This document shows positions 59,780 through 64,000 of a DNA stretch of 64,000 nucleotides, piece after piece. Below the pieces are notes generated by a model. It had not been told where the DNA came from. It saw nothing but the letters and a program-made list of their open reading frames with translations, and did no database searches. Each line of letters begins with the position of its first letter. Position 1 is the stretch's first letter. Source of the stretch: Morella rubra (Eukaryota > Streptophyta > Magnoliopsida > Fagales > Myricaceae); contig CM025851.1 of assembly GCA_003952965.2 (NCBI GenBank), forward strand, positions 19,401,739-19,465,738, given 5' to 3'. A program made the translations under genes and the position numbers.

Positions 59780-60060
59780 ATAAGGAAAGATATCTGTGGT
59801 GCTCGTTTGCTTTTTCCTTCCTCTCGATCTTGTAAGGTGGTTTATTCACCTCGTAGTGCGAATGTTCTTGCGCACGATTTGGCTCGTTGGGCCGCTTTCT
59901 CGTCTGTAGAGAGTAGTATGTCCTCTTCTCAGGAGCTGTTGAACAATTATCTCTGGTCTACGCGGGTTTTGATCCCCACTTCGGTTCTTTTGTTTTCTTT
60001 CCTCTCTATTAATATATCCTTCTTATCATGCTCAAAAAAAAAAAACTATAAGGAAAGATA
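59780..60060 (+). mobile_element. 5'-truncated LINE tail with perfect 13-bp target duplication
   Basis: The insert (59793-60047) encodes the end of an RNase H-like domain, including PRSANVLAHDLARWAAFSS, then a short 3' region ending in a run of at least 12 A. ATAAGGAAAGATA is exactly duplicated at 59780-59792 and 60048-60060. The reading frame stays open across the junction only by chance. Same class and nearly the same length as the insert at 16531-16788. Confidence 0.87.
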
Positions 60061-60173
60061 CGAAGTCAAAAAGTTCATAATCAAAAGCATACTTGCACTA
60101 AAACAATTTAGAATCAAAAGCACCAACAGAACCAAATCCTAAAAATCTCTTGCCTTATCTGGGTGCAATTACA

Positions 60174-60395
60174 TTAGCAACAGAAAAACATGGTTATACC
60201 GAACTCAACGCGAGGGTTGAGTGCCATGAGAATCTGCTGACCGCCAGGGAGTTACGCCACATTGGGCATCCTCGCGAGCGTGCTGGCATTCTCTCTCATA
60301 GCCTCAATCTTCCTGAGCTCAATGAGGCCCATCCCAGCCTGGGAAGTCGCCTCGCCTTTGAGATCATCTTGGCCGCCTCACTCTCCCCCTCAGGG
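60174..60395 (-). pseudogene. Prohibitin C-terminal fragment (pseudogene, antisense)
   Basis: The minus strand encodes EGESEAAKMISKA in one frame and AGMGLIELRKIEAMRENAST then LARMPNVA in another. A TAA replaces a residue next, then LPGGQQILMALNPRVE follows. The AGMGLIELRKIEA and PNVAxLPGGQ blocks are hallmarks of the prohibitin coiled-coil and C-terminus; prohibitins form ring complexes in the mitochondrial inner membrane. At least one frameshift and one internal stop, with no other prohibitin exons nearby, show a non-functional fragment. The cause could be a retrocopy or a captured segment; the poly(A) evidence is not clear. Confidence 0.78.
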
Positions 60396-62420
60396 TGTGT
60401 TAACCCAGGTTCCGTTCCTGCAAAGGAAATTTTGTGGAGTCGGGTTCGGAAGCCCGAACGAAAATATACGACCCGGTCGGAATACCCTGATTCTATGACA
60501 TATCATTTCGCTGCAGGTGTAAATCGCTTCCTCAAGGCCGGTCGCTCACTTACTCTCTCACTCCCTTACCCCTCGCCGGACCGCTCGATTTCTCCCAGCT
60601 CGCCGGCCGCCGCCGCCCTCTCTCTCGATCTGCCGTAGCCGTAGCCGCCAGCCTCTCTCGGTTTGCTGGTCTGTTCTTCAACTCTATTTCGACATTTACA
60701 CGGTATCTGAGAATTTTACCTTTACTTTTACTACCACTCGTTGACCGATTCTAATATACCACTGTTTTTTAACACCAACATAAAATTTTATACCCAAATA
60801 CTATTTTAATCTCCGAAATTCCGAAATCTTTCAAGCTTCTGATACTTAGCCTAATTTTCGCTTGCTTGCTCCGAATCGTTCCAGACTTGAAGGTATGCTT
60901 TAAATCGTCCTTCAACTGTTTTAACTCATATACTTGTGTTAACTTTTGGTAACATTGGTACTATATTTTGTTTTAGCAGTTAGCCGTAATTTTGCTTGAT
61001 TGATCCGAATCGTTCAATTGAAGGTAATCAGGTATGGGCTTCTAATTGTTAAGCCTCTTACTTGTTCTAGCTCATATCAGGCCGTGTTATAATTTTATTA
61101 ACATTGGGATTTTTTTTTTCTTCGGCAGTGGGGACTAGTTGGTTTCTGTGAAATATTAAAGACAATATTTGGGATTCAAAGGGTTGTTGTGTAGTGTGTG
61201 GTGCCTGCAACTGTGAGTATCGTCTTCTTGGGTATCGGTTGTTTTCTGTGAAATAATAGTTTGTGGTCTGTTATTGGTTATGGAGATTGGAGATGGATAT
61301 GATGTGGTGATGGGGTGATCAATGATGGATGGATGGTAATACTTTGTGATCCGTGGTAATTTGTCATCTGTGGTGATTGGGATGGGGTGATGTTTTGTTA
61401 GTTTTTGTTTAATGTTTAGCTGTTGGGAATAATTTTTGTTTCTTAGTTTATGTTTTCCTTATCTCTGTTGATGTCTTTTTTGACTTAGTTGTTTAGATTC
61501 TGTTTATTTTTTATCACTTTAGTTTTTGAAGATCTATTATGGTTTCATTGAGACTTTAAGCCCAGGTGCTCTTTAAATTATGTATGTTTGTTACCTGGGA
61601 CTATACTTTAGTTTCTATTTTCTTTATCTTTGTTTCTCATTCTCCCCTTGCGAGATTATTTCTTGGTAGATACCTCTACGTTGACGTTCATGTCTAACCT
61701 GAGGTGTAACAAAGGTAGTCCTCTTCATTGAGGTATCTCTCCTTTATCAATTTTGAAATATATATTTTGTTCAGATAGTCTGGATGTTCGACTCTGAAAT
61801 ACTTATTTTGTTCAAATGCCTTACTTTTCAAATCTGAGATATAAGTTTTGTTCAAATGGCTTACTTTTCAAATCTGAGATATAAATTTTGTTCAAATGGT
61901 TCATTCATTACTCTCATGTTCATTCTCGGGGGAGGTGAAGGAACTTGGATAGTAGTCAGTTCATGTAAAACGGTTTGTATAAGAGCATATGCCCAAGTTT
62001 TTCTAGTTTGGAGCTTATTCCTTCGTATATTCATTGATGTTAATGTTGCAGGGATAAGGCTATGGCAATGAACCATGTCAGATCTGTCAGAAGCATTACC
62101 ATTGGCAAGGAGGCAATAGGGGGGGTATGCCAACGAACATATTCTCAATCGCGGATGCAAGGTGTAGCGGCCTTGGGCGGCCGCCACCCATTGCAATGCT
62201 TATAAGTTGGCCTAGGCCTGACCCTATAGGCCCAGGCCAACTAGAACTCAGTGGCCCTAAGCCTAACCCAAATGTTTTATTCACCTCTCTCTCTCTCTCT
62301 CTCTCTCTCCAGAATCACAATAGGTAAATAATTTTAATTTTTATGCACTACAATTATTTCGAAATTGGGGATTTTGACATTTGGTAAAATTGGGGATTTT
62401 TTTGGTAGTATCATATTAGA
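60396..62420. other. Intergenic; GC-rich then AT-rich transposon-associated DNA
   Basis: 60430-60700 is GC-rich, with a self-complementary GTTCGGAAGCCCGAAC near 60440 and CT-rich tracts like a transcribed leader, but no coding exon was supported. 61800-61910 holds a short tandem repeat of CTTACTTTTCAAATCTGAGA. 62165-62275 is rich in GGCC and CCTAGG motifs of transposon type. A CT microsatellite lies at about 62284-62309. Confidence 0.4.
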
Positions 62421-62742
62421 GATGTTAGAAGAAATTATGTTTTTTCTGGGTTTCAAGATATTAGAGGTCTTACTATGAAAATGGTTGAGACAAAAGAATA
62501 CTCTATTTCTATTAGTTTATTGACTTATTGAGTTGACATTGGTCTTACCAGTTGCAACTCCAACCGTTGAAAGAATATTTTCTGCGATGATGATCATCAA
62601 GAGTGATTTGCGTAATAGAATGAGAAATGACTGGATGAATGATTGCATGGTAGTGTATATCGAGCAAATTTTTTTTAAAACTATTGAGAACGAAGCCATT
62701 TTGCAACATTTTCAGAAGATGCAAAATCGTAGTTGCAATTAG
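62421..62742 (+). pseudogene. hAT transposase C-terminal remnant (dimerisation domain)
   Basis: The region encodes DVRRNYVFSGFQDIRG and KMVETKEYS in one frame. After a frameshift near 62510-62530 it continues with TLVLPVATPTVERIFSAMMI and then KSDLRNRMRNDWMNDCMVVY to a stop at 62742. LPVATxxVERxFSAM with DLRNRM and MND is the signature of the hAT dimerisation domain (Dimer_Tnp_hAT). The rest of the transposase is absent upstream. The sequence after the stop (CAGGGTATCGGTTCCGATCC, then CCGG-rich motifs) resembles hAT-type subterminal DNA. Confidence 0.82.
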
Positions 62743-62851
62743 GGCAGGGTATCGGTTCCGATCCGGGAACTGCCGGAATCCCGGTACCGGATGCCGGAAC
62801 TCCGGCAATTCATTTGGGCCTATTTTCGGCCCAAAATCTTTTTTTTTTTTA

Positions 62852-62955
62852 GGGCTTTTAACTTGGGCTTATTTTATTATTGCATTTTTCGGGCTTTTTA
62901 ACTTGGTGTTATTTTATTATTGCATTTGTCGGGCTTTTTAACTTGGGCTTGATTT
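62852..62955. repeat. 40-bp tandem repeat (about 2.6 copies)
   Basis: GGGCTTTTTAACTTGG with TTATTTTATTATTGCATTT recurs at about 62852, 62891 and 62931, next to the hAT-like GC-rich sequence. Confidence 0.75.
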
Positions 62956-64000
62956 AATAAGTTTTTAAATATGGATGTTGGATCCAAAATACCAAATTTA
63001 GAATTTTAATAGGATGTTGGATCCACTATTTTTTTTAATGTAATAATAATTTACATGTTCCAAAATTACAAATTTACAATTCTATAGTTGTTTCAATTGC
63101 ATTAAATTAAAAAATCATATACATACATCAATGAAAGAAGAATGATAGAAATAAATTTACAAGTTACACATATACATAAAGTCTACAAATTATACAAATT
63201 TACATCATCTAAAAGAAACTACAAATATTACAAATTGAATAGTTGAATTGATGAAATAAAATGTTGGCCATTTAATCAAAACATCACTATCATATTGTTA
63301 TGATAGTGTTAGTTTTGTATGGCCTTTTTATTTATGCCCATAATATTTAATGACCAACTACAAAAGATTGGTCATTGACTCACTAATTACTAAACTAATT
63401 TAAATTTCAACCAATGCAAAACAATAAACATAACACCTAATTGCTTCCCATTTTCCAAAACAATGAAATATCACAATATCAAAATGATAATTTTACAAAA
63501 TAATAAAATTATGAAATATATGCACAAAACCATGTCCATCATGAAAAAAAAAAAACAAAATAGTTAAAAAAAAAATAAAATACAACACACCCCAAAATTC
63601 AAGCTACTAATTACCAATCAATCCTATTATCTAAAAGATTATAAGTCTAACATTTATTAATCTAATATTATGGGCATTTTCCTTAAAGTGAAAAAATAAA
63701 AACAATACCATTATAATTTATACCTCCCTCTAATCGTCCACGTCAAGTGTCTGTGTCTGTGTCACGCTATCCATGTTGGAGTTCCGAGATAATAGACATA
63801 AGTTGTGTAGGATTATTAGTCATGTCTGGAAACAAAGAGCATTTAGAAAGAGCACACAACATTCTTAAAAAACATTTAACAATTAAAAAAAACATTTCTA
63901 AACAACGAAATCATTACCTTTTTCCACATTATAACTTTCTAAATATTCTGTTCCACCACCAATCTCAGGTTCACATTCAGCATCTTCATGAATAGAAGCA
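62956..64000. other. AT-rich DNA, possible second transposon fragment at the window end
   Basis: Mostly AT-rich and non-coding. At 63925-64000 the minus strand has a short acidic open frame (ASIHEDAECEPEIGGG) followed by a donor-like GTAATG near 63917. It could be an exon of a gene or hAT-type transposase lying beyond the window, but the evidence is thin. Confidence 0.3.

Noticed and set aside
59537..60142. 201-codon plus-strand open frame
   Set aside because: Only the 59793-60047 part is meaningful (LINE tail); the frame stays open across the target duplications by chance.
60150..60638. 162-codon plus-strand open frame
   Set aside because: It is the antisense shadow of the prohibitin fragment; the minus strand carries the recognisable protein.

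Overview
This window looks like nuclear DNA from a eudicot plant, probably a perennial or otherwise repeat-rich genome. The protein-coding genes are split by GT-AG introns and sit kilobases apart in AT-rich sequence. All are plant families or eukaryotic families in plant form: DUF1639, an arabinogalactan peptide, a GT14/DUF266 glycosyltransferase, a UPF0587 zinc protein, a neprosin-like protease and NBP35. The spaces between them hold typical plant repeats: CACTA ends, a Ty1/copia element primed by initiator tRNA-Met, LINE tails, Mutator-type MITEs, hAT remnants and an endogenous pararetrovirus.

Layout, left to right. 1-310 is the end of a CACTA transposon that continues outside the window. 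1842-2100 holds a tandemly duplicated 108-nt exon-like unit on the minus strand. 5.4-12.9 kb is a DUF1639 gene (plus) with a 2-kb leader. 13-21 kb is repeat-rich: an LTR-like unit nested in a duplication, a truncated LINE and two foldback elements. 21.8-22.1 kb is an arabinogalactan peptide gene (minus). 24.8-28.4 kb is a GT14 glycosyltransferase gene (minus). 29.2-29.6 kb is a Mutator-type MITE. 31.8-34.8 kb is a UPF0587 gene (minus). 35-36 kb holds two inverted-repeat elements. 37.4-38.9 kb is a decayed caulimovirid copy (minus). 39.2-40.4 kb is a second copy of the LTR-like unit. 41.7-42.95 kb is a CACTA-like end with 120-bp tandem repeats. 43.9-44.3 kb is a second MITE of the same family. 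44.85-47.2 kb is a neprosin-like gene (plus), followed within about 190 bp by a complete but mutated copia element (47.37-52.51 kb, minus). 52.9-55.5 kb is repetitive. 56.66-58.72 kb is NBP35 (plus). 59.8-64 kb holds a LINE tail, an antisense prohibitin fragment and hAT transposase remnants.

The genes are unrelated housekeeping, secretory or cell-wall functions; nothing suggests a cluster or shared pathway. The most notable observations are a one-base frameshift inside the P-loop of an otherwise intact NBP35, the duplicated symmetric exon, a foldback element flanked by a 14-bp direct repeat, two related MITEs with perfect 9-bp target duplications, and the pararetrovirus copy, whose polymerase frame overlaps a second ORF by 4 nt. 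I found no CRISPR array, rRNA gene, operon or organelle insertion. No clearly novel biochemical system is visible.
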